Shown: one piece after another, positions 47,077 through 56,470 of the stretch
How positions within the stretch are numbered: position 1 is the first letter of the stretch
How the letters are laid out: every line of letters starts with the position of its first letter
Made by a program: the position numbers and the translations under genes
From: Marinihelvus sp963695135
GTDB taxonomy: Bacteria > Pseudomonadota > Gammaproteobacteria > Xanthomonadales > SZUA-36
Assembly: GCA_963695135.1 (NCBI GenBank)
Contig: CAVOGA010000001.1
Location: 372,001-436,000 of the forward strand
Reading direction: 5' to 3'
Length of the DNA: 64,000 nucleotides
Notes under the pieces: generated by a model
The model's input: only the letters and a program-made list of their open reading frames with translations
What the model was told of the DNA's origin: nothing
Databases searched by the model: none

Positions 47077-48532
47077 GCCAGAATGTGGGCGCAAACAGCA
47101 ACAGCACGCCGATGATTTCCAAACGTCCCATGATCATGCCGGCGCAGAGCAGCCACTTGGCCGTATCCGGAAGGGGCTGGAAGTTACCCGCCGGGCCAAT
47201 CGTATCGCCCAGGCCCGGGCCGACATTGGTCAAGGCCGTCGCAGCGGCGCTGATGGCGGTTACAAAATCCAGCCCGATCAGCGCAAGCAACAGGGTCAGG
47301 CCGGCAAACGTGGCGGCGAAAATCATCGCGAACCCCACCACGGAATAGACGATGTCCTCCGGCAGGGGATCACCCCCGTACTTGATCAGTTTCACCATGG
47401 AGGGGTGTACCAGGGTGCGCAGCTGGGTCACGAAGAACAACCAGCCAATCTGGAACCGGAATATCTTGATGCCACCGGAAGTCGAACCGGAACAGCCGCC
47501 CACAAAAGTCAGGAAGAAAAACGCTGCGACCGCAAGCCCGCCCCAGGTCGTATAGTCCGCACTCGCGTAACCGGTAGTGGTGACAACGGAAACCACGTTA
47601 AAGGCCACGCTGGTCAGGTCATCAAGAATACTGGCGCCACCGGATGTGAGCGCTTTCCAGGCCGTCAGCACCAGCACCGTAATGAGCAGAAAACGCAGCA
47701 AACCCCTGACCTGGGGGTCACTGAACAGGGAGCCGCGCTGGCCGCGCAGCAGCCGGATAAAATGAACAAAGGGCAGCGCGCCGGCGAGCATGAAGGTGAC
47801 GGCAATCCATTGCAACAGGTTGCTGTCGAAGTATCCGAAAGACGCATCGTGGGTAGAGTAGCCACCGGTCGAAACCGTGCTCGCCATATGCGTCACCGCG
47901 TCGAACAGGCTCATGCCCCCGGCCAGGTACGCCAGGAAACACAGCAGGGAAAGAACCAGGTACACCAGCAGCAGGGACCGGACGAGGTCCAGGGCCCGGG
48001 GCGTCGCTTTCTGCGACCAGTCCGAGGACTCGGTTCGGAACAGGCGCATGCCGCCAACGCTGAGAAACGGAAGGATCGCCACGGCCATCGCGATGATCCC
48101 GATACCGCCCATCCACTGCAACTGGGCGCGCCAGAAGGTAATGATGTGCGGCATCTGGTCCAGGCCGCTCAACACGGTCGAGCCGGTCGTTGTGATGCCT
48201 GAAACACTCTCGAAAACCGCATCGGCCGCCCGCAGGTCCAGGCTGGAGAGCAGCAAGGGCAGCGAAGAGAACAGCCCCAGGCAGGTCCACGCCATGGTTG
48301 TCAGTAAAAACATCTGGCGGACATTTAGTTCCAGCCTGGCCCGGCCACCAAACCATCGCAAGGACAGGCCGGCCAGCACCGTGATCAGGGTGCTGCCCAC
48401 GAAGGCCAGCAGGTCCTGCCGGTCCGAGTCGTAAAAAACGACTATGGGCAGGAGCATGAAGGCGCCAAGAATCAGGAGAATGATCCCCAGCAGGTGCGCA
48501 ACAGGGCGCGATTCAAGACCAATGTAGGACAT
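47069..48532 (-). CDS. trkH: TrkH potassium uptake protein
   Basis: A 487-residue channel subunit of the Trk potassium system. The four pore-loop repeats are visible: ESVSGITTTGSTVL, HMASTVSTGGYSTHD, VVSVVTTTGYASADY and TALTNVGPGLGDTIGP, plus GGCSGSTSGGIKIFRF. TrkA is not in the window. It lies 12 bases downstream of the MBL-like gene and overlaps the next membrane protein gene. Confidence 0.95.
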   Translation of the reverse strand: MSYIGLESRPVAHLLGIILLILGAFMLLPIVVFYDSDRQDLLAFVGSTLITVLAGLSLRWFGGRARLELNVRQMFLLTTMAWTCLGLFSSLPLLLSSLDLRAADAVFESVSGITTTGSTVLSGLDQMPHIITFWRAQLQWMGGIGIIAMAVAILPFLSVGGMRLFRTESSDWSQKATPRALDLVRSLLLVYLVLSLLCFLAYLAGGMSLFDAVTHMASTVSTGGYSTHDASFGYFDSNLLQWIAVTFMLAGALPFVHFIRLLRGQRGSLFSDPQVRGLLRFLLITVLVLTAWKALTSGGASILDDLTSVAFNVVSVVTTTGYASADYTTWGGLAVAAFFFLTFVGGCSGSTSGGIKIFRFQIGWLFFVTQLRTLVHPSMVKLIKYGGDPLPEDIVYSVVGFAMIFAATFAGLTLLLALIGLDFVTAISAAATALTNVGPGLGDTIGPAGNFQPLPDTAKWLLCAGMIMGRLEIIGVLLLFAPTFWRA

Positions 48533-48544
48533 GGCGATGTCGCT

Positions 48545-49312
48545 TCAGGCGTAGCGTTGTTCGTGGGCAGCCAGCGTATCCTGCACCCGGTCCAGGGCTG
48601 CCTGGAGCCGCTCGGGAATGGTCGCATCGCCGACTTGCGGGGTAAGGATACCGTTATGGGCCGCGCACAGGGTAGTCGCGCCCTCCCAGCACTCGATCAG
48701 CCCCTCCGCCCAGCGGTGCAACTCCACGGCCGCATTGGCGCGCGGCAGCAGCGCCTTCGCCAGGGTCGGGTGAAAACTGACCGTGTCGGCCAGCGGGGTA
48801 AAACGCAACAGGCCGCTGGCCGGCAGGTAGTTGAAGGTGTCATCAACATGGATGGTTCCGGAGGCGAGGTGCAAGGCCAGCACCGATGCGAAATGGACCT
48901 TGTCATTGGCGGAGATAAAGTCCACGCCGGCGGGTACGGAAAAGGCCAGGTCGTCGGCAAAGCGCTTTTGCACGGCGGCGCTGTCGGTCGTTTCCTTTGC
49001 CCAGGACAGTTCCGGAAAGCGCTCCTGGTGCCGCCTCGTGCCGTAGAGCCGGGCCGCCGGAAAGCGCTCGTGAACCGCCTCCACGTGCACGGTATGGAAC
49101 GGGTGCAAATTCAGTATTGCCTCGATTTTGGCGCCGCCATCGGTCAACTCATTGATGGCGGCCGCGGACTGTGGATCCGGCACCAGGCTGTCAAGCAGCA
49201 CAAAGCGTCCATTGGCGCGCCGCAGCAGGGACATTTGCGTGCCCACGTCCAGCAGGCCCGCGATGCGGAAACTGCCCCGAATATTCCAGAAGTTTTCTCC
49301 GGTCTGGATCAT
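48545..49312 (-). CDS. MBL-fold-like protein (DUF4336-type)
   Basis: A 255-residue protein. NLHPFHTVHVEAVHERFP and YGTRRHQERFP resemble the metal-site loop of DUF4336/metallo-beta-lactamase-like proteins; the canonical HxHxDH is not present. HVDDTFNYL and CAAHNGIL lie where other ligands would be. No leader. The substrate is unknown. It is co-directional with and just upstream of trkH. Confidence 0.6.
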   Translation of the reverse strand: MIQTGENFWNIRGSFRIAGLLDVGTQMSLLRRANGRFVLLDSLVPDPQSAAAINELTDGGAKIEAILNLHPFHTVHVEAVHERFPAARLYGTRRHQERFPELSWAKETTDSAAVQKRFADDLAFSVPAGVDFISANDKVHFASVLALHLASGTIHVDDTFNYLPASGLLRFTPLADTVSFHPTLAKALLPRANAAVELHRWAEGLIECWEGATTLCAAHNGILTPQVGDATIPERLQAALDRVQDTLAAHEQRYA

Positions 49313-49492
49313 GCTCAGCCTCCTGGGCCTGGGTTCCTGTGCGATTCAACACACACCCCGGAAATCCCTGCGTCGCCATTACCGGGCAGGCCGGGGAGCC
49401 GGGGCGCGCGCAACACGATATCATTGTTTACCGTCAATGCGATCAGACGGGCCGGCGACACGGCTCATCACACCCTGACAGGAGCGACGCCC

Positions 49493-50137
49493 ATGAAAAC
49501 TGCCCGTAACCCCCTTGTTGTGGTGCTCTGCGCCCTGCTGCTCGCGGCCTGCAGCACCGCCTATTACGAGACCATGGAAAAACTCGGCTTCGAGAAACGC
49601 GACCTGCTCGTGGACCGGGTGGAGGATGCGCGGGACGCGCAGGATGACGCCAGCGAGCAGTTCGCCACGGCGCTGGAGCAGTTTCGCGCCACCGTCGACT
49701 TTGACGGCGGCGACCTGGAAAAGACCTACGACCGCCTGAACCGGGAGTACGAAAAAAGCGTTGAAGAGGCGGACGCGGTTCGTGAACGCATCGACGAGGT
49801 CCAGGACGTCGCGGGGGACCTGTTCAAGGAATGGGAACAAGAGCTGGATGACTACAGCAGCGCCAGCCTGAGAGCCGAAAGCCGCAACATGCTGAACGAA
49901 ACCCGGGGCCGCTACAATCAGCTGATGGCCGCCATGCGCCGCGCGGAAGCGACCATGAACCCGGTGCTGGAGGCCTTCGAAGACCAGGTGCTGGTGCTCA
50001 AGCACAACCTGAATGCGCGGGCGATCGGCGCCCTGCGCGGGGAACTGGCCAACATTGAACGGGACACGGAACGACTGGTGGCGGAAATGCAGCAGTCCAT
50101 CAAAGAGGCCGATGCGTTTATCGCCTCCATGAAATAG
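49493..50137 (+). CDS. DUF2959-family lipoprotein
   Basis: A 214-residue lipoprotein with a lipobox (LLLAAC, cysteine 20). The rest is a long alpha-helical, coiled-coil-like chain starting YYETMEKLGFEKRDLLVDRV, diagnostic of DUF2959, and continuing through DAVRERIDEVQDVAGDLF. It is likely attached to a membrane and periplasmic. Function unknown. ATG 49493 follows AGGAGCGACGCCC. Confidence 0.88.
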   Translation: MKTARNPLVVVLCALLLAACSTAYYETMEKLGFEKRDLLVDRVEDARDAQDDASEQFATALEQFRATVDFDGGDLEKTYDRLNREYEKSVEEADAVRERIDEVQDVAGDLFKEWEQELDDYSSASLRAESRNMLNETRGRYNQLMAAMRRAEATMNPVLEAFEDQVLVLKHNLNARAIGALRGELANIERDTERLVAEMQQSIKEADAFIASMK

Positions 50138-50167
50138 CGCCGTGAACGGGGCCCGGTTCGAACCAGC

Positions 50168-51865
50168 TCAGTCGCTGCCCATGGCGGGTAGCGGCTCACG
50201 TTGCCAGAACGCGACGACCTGGTCATCGAGTCCGGTCATGTCCCAACGCACCAGGGACAGGGGCAATCGACCGGCCGCCATAAACCGGTCATGGAAGGTC
50301 ATCAGGTCAAAGTCCGCCCCCAGCTGACGTTTGCGGTCCGCCAGCAACTGATCCATCTGCAACTTGCCAATCGAGTAACCGATCCCGTAGCCCGGCGGGC
50401 GGCGCAGGTAGATCTCCGCATCCACGCGCGCCACGTCCCGGTCCAGGAAGGGTACGCGCGCCAGCCAGTAGTCCACGACCTGGCTGACGTTCATGGTGTT
50501 GCTCTGTAACCACACATCCGCCGGCACCCGCGCCGCGCGAAAAATGCCGAAGATCTGGATCAGCTCGCGGACCCGCGGCTGGTCGGCGAACAGCCCGGCC
50601 TGCAGCATGGCCTCCTCCAGGTAGGTCGCCCAGCCCTCGACCCGGGCCCCGGAGTAAATGCGGCTGCGGATCGGGTGATCCTGCCGCGAGGCCATGACCC
50701 CGTCAAAACGGTGCCCGGGGATCACCGCGTGCAGATGGTCCGGCGCCGGATCGCGGTATTGCACCTCTTCCCAGAAATTCCGCCCGCCGGCGCGCACTTT
50801 CCAGGGCACGTTGGTATCCAGAACCCCGATGTCCGCGGGCACGGTGATGATCTCCTGCTCCGCAAGAAACTCACGAATCCGCAGATCGGCCGCGTCAATG
50901 CGGGCCTGGTAATCTTCCGCATCTACGGCGGGCTCCAGGATCGGCAGGTCCCGGTTGCGGTGTTGCTCCAGCGCCAGGAGCGACCACAGGCGGTCCAGTT
51001 CACGTTGGCCAAGCACGACGATTTCACTGCTCGTCCAGGGCATGAGCTTGACGTGCTTCAGATACCAGTCAAAATCGGCCTCGCCCACACCCGCCGCCGC
51101 GGTCCAGCCGCTGCGCTGTTCTTCCATCCATTGCCTGAACGCCTGCACGGCCTGCTGTGCGGTCTCGATATCCGGCAGCAGCTCGGGCTGCTCGAACTCC
51201 GCCCGCAGGCGCAGGTCCTCGTACCAGCCGAGCACCCCGTCGGGGGAAACTTCGCGGTAGGGGTAACCGTGACCCACACCATCGGCATTGGCCAGGTTGA
51301 AAAGGGCGAGGTCGGCATAGTCTGCCGCCACGTCATCAAGGTTTTGCATCGCCTCAGTTACGAGCACCGGAACTGATCGCAGGCGCGCCAGGAACCGGGC
51401 TTTCTGTTCACCGCTGAGGGGTAAATCCGTAAAAGTGACGCGCAACATCCGGTCCACGTAGAACCCCGGGTCCCGGGCCCAGGGCCGGGAGCGAACCAGC
51501 AAAAACTCCTGCTGATCCAGGCGCGAGCGCACCGCCAGCCAGTCCACCTGTTGATCCCGTGGCCAGGCGGCGACGTTCATGTCCTGCAGGCGCGCCTGGA
51601 GTCGCCGCAGCGCCGCCAGCTGGTCTGCCATGGTCTGTGGGCTGTAGTCCGCCACCGGATCAATTGTTTGACCGGCGGTATCACGAATGATCTGGCGCGG
51701 CTGTTCGCCCGTCCGGTCCCGCAGGGCCAGAAAGTCATCCAGCACCTGCACCAGGTCCGCGTAGCTGCCGGTGCCCTGCGGCGGCCCGGCCTGCGAGGCG
51801 TCCGCCGCTGCAGGCGGCACGAACGAAACAGCGAGCAACAGGGCCAGGAACGAAATTCGTGGCAT
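50168..51865 (-). CDS. Exported DUF885-family protein
   Basis: A 565-residue protein; signal peptide ISFLALLLAVSFVPPAAADA. The family's zinc-peptidase-like motif ARVEGWATYLEEAM appears near residue 407 (family EGWxxYxE), with PPGYGIGYSIGKLQM and HLHAVIPGH nearby. Usually described as an M-type metallopeptidase-like protein of unknown substrate. ATG 51865 is chosen because the leader begins there. Confidence 0.87.
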   Translation of the reverse strand: MPRISFLALLLAVSFVPPAAADASQAGPPQGTGSYADLVQVLDDFLALRDRTGEQPRQIIRDTAGQTIDPVADYSPQTMADQLAALRRLQARLQDMNVAAWPRDQQVDWLAVRSRLDQQEFLLVRSRPWARDPGFYVDRMLRVTFTDLPLSGEQKARFLARLRSVPVLVTEAMQNLDDVAADYADLALFNLANADGVGHGYPYREVSPDGVLGWYEDLRLRAEFEQPELLPDIETAQQAVQAFRQWMEEQRSGWTAAAGVGEADFDWYLKHVKLMPWTSSEIVVLGQRELDRLWSLLALEQHRNRDLPILEPAVDAEDYQARIDAADLRIREFLAEQEIITVPADIGVLDTNVPWKVRAGGRNFWEEVQYRDPAPDHLHAVIPGHRFDGVMASRQDHPIRSRIYSGARVEGWATYLEEAMLQAGLFADQPRVRELIQIFGIFRAARVPADVWLQSNTMNVSQVVDYWLARVPFLDRDVARVDAEIYLRRPPGYGIGYSIGKLQMDQLLADRKRQLGADFDLMTFHDRFMAAGRLPLSLVRWDMTGLDDQVVAFWQREPLPAMGSD

Positions 51866-52029
51866 AGTCAGATACTCCAGCCAAGGTTTTGCGTGAATGC
51901 GCCTTATCTTAACCGCCCTCTGTTCACGGTCAGGAGACAAGCCGGCGAAAAGTTGGCGGCCGGTTTAACCCCGCAGGGGCCGCCTGGCCGTTCATAGGAT
52001 CAAACGGTAATGACCAAGGAGCAAAAACC

Positions 52030-53550
52030 ATGAACCGTATCCGCAACAACCTGCTGCCCCTCGCTATCGCCGGATTGTGCAGCACCGCAGCCCACGCCGC
52101 CGATAGCGATGACTCGATCACCATTTATTCAAGTCTCCGGCCCGGCGCCGTGTCGCCAGAGCTCTACCGGCCGGTTGCTGGACGGACGAACTACTACCAG
52201 ATTCCCGGCTACGCGATGGTCCGCCACGACCGCAGCTACAGGCTTGAAAAGGGGCTGCATCCGCTGCGCATCACGGACGTCGCAGCGCTGATCGATCCGA
52301 CCACCGTGACCTTTACGTCGCTGACGGAACCGCGGACCGCGGTGCTCGAACAGAGCTTCCAGTTTGACCTGGTCTCCCAGGCCAAGCTGCTGGAGCGCTT
52401 TCTCGGCCAGACCGTGACCGTGGAACAGCCCTATGGCGACGGCGTTAACCTTGTCAGTGGCACGCTGCTCGGGGTCGCCGACGGCCTGACGCTGCAACTG
52501 GAGGACGGTTCCGTCCAGGCGCTGCGTCAGTATGGCAACGTGCGTTTTCCGGACCTGCCCGGCGGGCTGATAACGCGACCGACACTGGAATGGCAGCTGA
52601 GCAGCCCGCGCAGCGGCGCGCAGGACACGCGCATCGCCTACGAGACCAAGGGCATGACCTGGTGGGCGGATTACAACATCCTGTATGACGAGTCCCTGCG
52701 AGACCCCGGCGGGGACTGTCATCTCGATCTGTCGGCCTGGGTCAGCATCATCAACCAGTCCGGCGCAGGCTTTGACAACGCGCGGCTGAAACTCATCGCC
52801 GGCGACGTCAACCGCCAGCAGCAGCCGACCCCGGAAACCCGCCAGGTCATGCGCTCGGCCATGGTCATGGAGGATGCCGCTGCGGGCTTCGAGGAAAAAG
52901 CCTTTTTCGAATACCACCTCTACACGCTGCAGCGCCGTACGGACCTGCCCAACAACAGCACGAAACAACTCCAGCTGTTTGATACGGCGCGGGGCATCGA
53001 GTGCGAGAAGGAGCTGGTCTTCGCTCCCACCCTGGCCTGGGGCTACTACGGGGGCCGCCAGCTGGACCAGGATTACGGACGCGTCGCCCAGGCAGACGTG
53101 CACGTCAACCTGCGCTTTCGCAACCGGGAAGACCAGGGGCTGGGCGTGCCGCTGCCCGCCGGCCGCATCCGCGTAAATCAGCTGGATCCGGCGGACGGCT
53201 CACTGGAGTTTATTGGCGAGGACACGATCGACCACACGCCCCGCAACGAGGAAGTGCTGATCCGCATGGGTAACGCCTTCGACGTGGTAGGGGAGCGCCA
53301 ACAGGTCGACTTTCGCGTCGATACCCGCGCCCAGCAACTCTGGGAGACCTTCGAAATACGCCTGCGCAACCAGAAGGACACGGCGGTGACTGTCACCGTG
53401 CTGGAAAATCTTTACCGCACGGCCAACTGGCGCATCGAGGGCGCCAGCGACGACTATGACAAGGTCAACAGCAACCGCATCCGTTTTGACGTGGAGATAC
53501 CGCCGGAGGAAGAGGTGGTGTTGCGTTACACGGCGCATTACGACTGGTAA
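52030..53550 (+). CDS. Exported DUF4139-family protein
   Basis: A 506-residue protein with a signal peptide (NLLPLAIAGLCSTAAHAAD). ITDVAALIDPTTVTF, VLEQSFQFDLVSQAKLLERF and a WWADYNILYDES segment match the DUF4139 architecture; C-terminal VEIPPEEEVVLRYTAHYDW is the usual ending. The family has a beta-rich fold and no agreed function. The start has a good AAGGAGC ribosome site 7 bases upstream. A strong hairpin follows the stop. Confidence 0.85.
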   Translation: MNRIRNNLLPLAIAGLCSTAAHAADSDDSITIYSSLRPGAVSPELYRPVAGRTNYYQIPGYAMVRHDRSYRLEKGLHPLRITDVAALIDPTTVTFTSLTEPRTAVLEQSFQFDLVSQAKLLERFLGQTVTVEQPYGDGVNLVSGTLLGVADGLTLQLEDGSVQALRQYGNVRFPDLPGGLITRPTLEWQLSSPRSGAQDTRIAYETKGMTWWADYNILYDESLRDPGGDCHLDLSAWVSIINQSGAGFDNARLKLIAGDVNRQQQPTPETRQVMRSAMVMEDAAAGFEEKAFFEYHLYTLQRRTDLPNNSTKQLQLFDTARGIECEKELVFAPTLAWGYYGGRQLDQDYGRVAQADVHVNLRFRNREDQGLGVPLPAGRIRVNQLDPADGSLEFIGEDTIDHTPRNEEVLIRMGNAFDVVGERQQVDFRVDTRAQQLWETFEIRLRNQKDTAVTVTVLENLYRTANWRIEGASDDYDKVNSNRIRFDVEIPPEEEVVLRYTAHYDW

Positions 53551-53573
53551 GCGCCTGGCCGGTCAGACTATCG

Positions 53574-53599
53574 ACCGGGCGCCCTCCGGGGCGCCCGGT
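53574..53599. terminator. Bidirectional terminator hairpin
   Basis: ACCGGGCGCCC (53574-53584) and GGGCGCCCGGT (53589-53599) form an 11-bp perfect stem with a 4-base loop, followed on the plus strand by TTGTTC. It separates the convergent DUF4139 and XanB2-like genes. Confidence 0.75.
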
Positions 53600-53603
53600 T
53601 TGT

Positions 53604-54582
53604 TCAGCCCAGCTGGATGACCCCGTCCATCTCGAACAGGAGCTCCTCGCGACAGATGTCGGCGCGGAAAAACCGGGTTCGCTGCAAGGGGCAGGCCCGC
53701 GTCGACGAGCATGGCCCGGGCGACCGGCAGGTGACTTTCATGACGCAGGTAAATCCGGTACCAGGCCTGGTCCGTCAGGGTCGGCCGCGGGTTATCCAGC
53801 GCCTCGTAGGCGTCGAACAGGGATGACCAGTTGCGCAGGGTTTCCCGGACCTGGCCCTCGATGCTGCTGGTGTGCAGCGAATCATGACCCACGATTGCCG
53901 CGGTTCCGCTGATAAACAACCAGCGCCGGTCGCCGCCGATGGCCGCAGCGCGGCTGAAGGACGGGCTTTTCGGCCCGTACTGGCGCGGGTAGCGGTAGGC
54001 GCTGACCTGGCGCGGGTTTTCAATCAGCAGCGGCCGCTCCTGGCTGGCGAGCAGGGTTACGCACAGGCCGGACCCGGTATCGCCACCGACCCCGGTGCCT
54101 GCCGGCAGGTAGTCCTGGCGCCAGCCCGCATCCAGCGCCTCACCGCGTCCCATGCAAAACGTCTTGTAGCGCTCCCCGTCCCCTTCACCCACGTTGATAT
54201 CCGCCAGGTAATTCCAGCCTTTCACGATATGGGGATAGCCTGCCCGGGCGATGTAGTCCAGCAGCTCTGCATAGATGGTTCGGGCGGTAGCGCGCGGGTC
54301 GGCTGTTTCCCCGCGGAAGGCCTCGCAGACCATCAGCCCGCCCGCGGCAACCGCGCGAATCCCCTCCGGCGGGGGGGGCAGCGTGTCGCTCTCGCCCAGC
54401 AACCACCAGGCCTCCGACTCGGGGCCTTCCAGCTGCACCAGCGGCAAGGGAAAGTCAGCACCCTGCGCAAGGGCCGCAGGAACCGAGGAAAACCGCACGC
54501 AGACGCCGGCGCCCGATGACTCATCATCGAGGTGCAGGGCGGCAGGCAACTTTCCCTGCGTGATGGGATCCGGGACTGTCAT
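53604..54582 (-). CDS. XanB2-like chorismatase (C-terminal frame break)
   Basis: A chorismate-hydrolysing enzyme of the FkbO/Hyg5/XanB2 family. In Xanthomonas XanB2 makes 3-hydroxybenzoate, the aryl starter of xanthomonadin, and 4-hydroxybenzoate for ubiquinone. Diagnostic motifs: GWNYLADINVGEGDGERYKTF, PAGTGVGGDTGSG, ENPRQVSAYRYPRQYGPKS, SGTAAIVGHDS and ETLRNWSSLFDAY. About 325 residues. GGGG at 53688-53691 carries an extra base; repaired, the tail reads RTRFFRADICREELLFEM, as expected. It lies back-to-back with the aryl-polyene genes. Confidence 0.9.
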
Positions 54583-54784
54583 TTTGCGGATGCGCTCGTC
54601 ACTGCTGTCGCGGCAGGAAACCGGATTATATCGTTCCGGCCGCCCGGGGGGCACGGCTTTTTCCCGGCAGGCACGTGTTCGCCAAGGCTTTCTTTAAGGG
54701 CCCGTGATTATATAATTCATCATCGTTTCAGCCGGCGCCCCGGGCGCCGGTACCAAACCCTTTCCGCAATTACCGGGCCAAGCC

Positions 54785-55057
54785 ATGACCGACAAGAGTG
54801 CCGCAGAGCAACAGCTTGCAGAATTGATTGTCGAGGTGCTGAACCTCGAAGACATTACCGCCGATGAAATCGGCGCCGAGGAGCCGCTGTTCGGAGACGG
54901 CCTGGGCCTCGACTCGATTGACGCGCTGGAGCTGGCCATGGCTATATCCAAGGCCCATGGCGTGCAACTGAAGGCAGATGACGACGCAACGCGCGCGGTC
55001 TTCGAAAACGTCCGGACCCTTTCCGCCTATATCCAACAAGAAGCCAGCGCGGCCTGA
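54785..55057 (+). CDS. Acyl carrier protein of the aryl-polyene cluster
   Basis: A 90-residue ACP. The phosphopantetheine serine is S44 in GLGLDSIDALELA. It would carry the aryl starter or the growing polyene chain. First gene of a five-gene plus-strand operon; the AMP-ligase gene begins 11 bases after its stop. A second ACP, which such clusters usually have, is not in the window. Confidence 0.93.
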   Translation: MTDKSAAEQQLAELIVEVLNLEDITADEIGAEEPLFGDGLGLDSIDALELAMAISKAHGVQLKADDDATRAVFENVRTLSAYIQQEASAA

Positions 55058-55068
55058 CCAGGCACGCG

Positions 55069-56466
55069 ATGTCCCGGCCCCGCGCCATTCCCCGGACCAT
55101 CGCACTGCTGGAACGCTCGCGGGACGAGGTATTCGCGCGCCGTAAGGGGCGTGATATTTCCGTGGCCACCTTCCTGGCGCACGTGGCCGCCCTGCGCGAT
55201 GCCCTGCCGTCCGAGTCTCATATCTTCAACCTGCTGCGTGACCGCTACGAGTTCACCGTTGCCTTCGCCGCCATCGTCGCCGCGGGCAAGTGCAACGTGC
55301 TGCCGGCCAGCCCGAAACCAGCCGTATTGCGGCGCCTGGCGGAACAACTGCCGCCCGCCGGGATGATTCACGACGGCCTTGAGCCGGTTGCCGGGATCAC
55401 CGCCCTGGCCTTTCCCGAGCTCAGTGAACAGGCTCCTGGTGAACACGATCCGGCGGCAGGGTTGCACGAAGCCATCCCCTTACTGGACGCGCACCAGCTC
55501 GGCGCACTGACGTTTACCTCGGGCTCCAGTGGTATCGCCAAGCCGGTGCGCAAGCCGCTGCACACGCTTCGCGGGGCCGCCGCCATCTACGAGGACACGC
55601 TGCTGCCCCGCGGCGGCAACATCGTCGCCACTGTTCCCGCCCAGCACATGTACGGGCTGGAGCTTGGCTCGCTGCAGGCGTTCTGGTCACCGGTGAGCTT
55701 CAGCGCGGGCAAGCCGCTGTTTCCCGCAGACGTGCAGTCGGAGCTTGCCGGCCTGCCGGACAACCGCGTCCTGGTCACAACCCCGCTGCACCTGCGCGCG
55801 CTGGTGGAGAGCGGACTCGTGTTTCCACCCCTGGAACGGATCCTGTGCGCCACCGCACCCCTGGATGCGGCGCTGGCCCGGCGCGCCGAACAGGTTCTGG
55901 GCGCGCCGGTGGTGGATGTTTACGGCTGCAGCGAGGCCGGCTGCCTGGCCACGCGCCGCCTGGCGGAGACGGAGGCCTGGACGCCGCTGCCCGGCTTCCG
56001 GTTCTCCGATCAGGCCCCCGGGGCGCTGCCGCCCGGGAGCGTTCCGGCGCCGCCGCGCAGTTGCGTCGATGCCGCGCACCTTGACGAAACGGTGACCCTG
56101 GGCGACCAGTTGCTGCCGATGGAGGCCGGGCGCTTCCGGCTGGCCGGCCGCCTTGGCGACATGATCAACGTGGCCGGGAAGCGCGGCTCCCTCGGGGAGA
56201 TCACCCGCCTGATTCTCGAAGTGCCCGGCGTGGAGGATGCGGCCGCGCTCCTACCCGACCCGCCGTCGGACAAGCAACGCCCCGCTGCGCTTTATGTGGG
56301 GACCGCGGACGCGGCGAGCATCCGCCGGAAACTCGGCGAGGTGCTGGACCCGGTGTTTATTCCACGCACGTTATTACGGGTCGACGCCTTGCCGCGCACG
56401 GCCGCATCAAAGCTGCCCCGCGAGGCGTTGCTCGCCTGCTTTGAGCAGCACCGCCGGCGACGTTAA
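55069..56466 (+). CDS. AMP-dependent acyl ligase (aryl-starter activation)
   Basis: A 465-residue ANL-superfamily enzyme. FTSGSSGIAKPVRK is the phosphate loop, VVDVYGCSEAGCLATR the A5-like site, and LAGRLGDMINVAGKRGSLGEI the hinge region. It lacks an added C-terminal domain, a normal short form. It probably activates 3-hydroxybenzoate and passes it to the ACP next door, as proposed for the xanthomonadin ligase. Spacing to the following acyltransferase is 4 bases. Confidence 0.88.
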   Translation: MSRPRAIPRTIALLERSRDEVFARRKGRDISVATFLAHVAALRDALPSESHIFNLLRDRYEFTVAFAAIVAAGKCNVLPASPKPAVLRRLAEQLPPAGMIHDGLEPVAGITALAFPELSEQAPGEHDPAAGLHEAIPLLDAHQLGALTFTSGSSGIAKPVRKPLHTLRGAAAIYEDTLLPRGGNIVATVPAQHMYGLELGSLQAFWSPVSFSAGKPLFPADVQSELAGLPDNRVLVTTPLHLRALVESGLVFPPLERILCATAPLDAALARRAEQVLGAPVVDVYGCSEAGCLATRRLAETEAWTPLPGFRFSDQAPGALPPGSVPAPPRSCVDAAHLDETVTLGDQLLPMEAGRFRLAGRLGDMINVAGKRGSLGEITRLILEVPGVEDAAALLPDPPSDKQRPAALYVGTADAASIRRKLGEVLDPVFIPRTLLRVDALPRTAASKLPREALLACFEQHRRRR

Positions 56467-56470
56467 AGAC

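Noticed and set aside
46955..48202. 415-codon plus-strand frame over trkH
   Set aside because: Antisense to four intact TrkH pore repeats; Gln/Gly/Arg-rich shadow.
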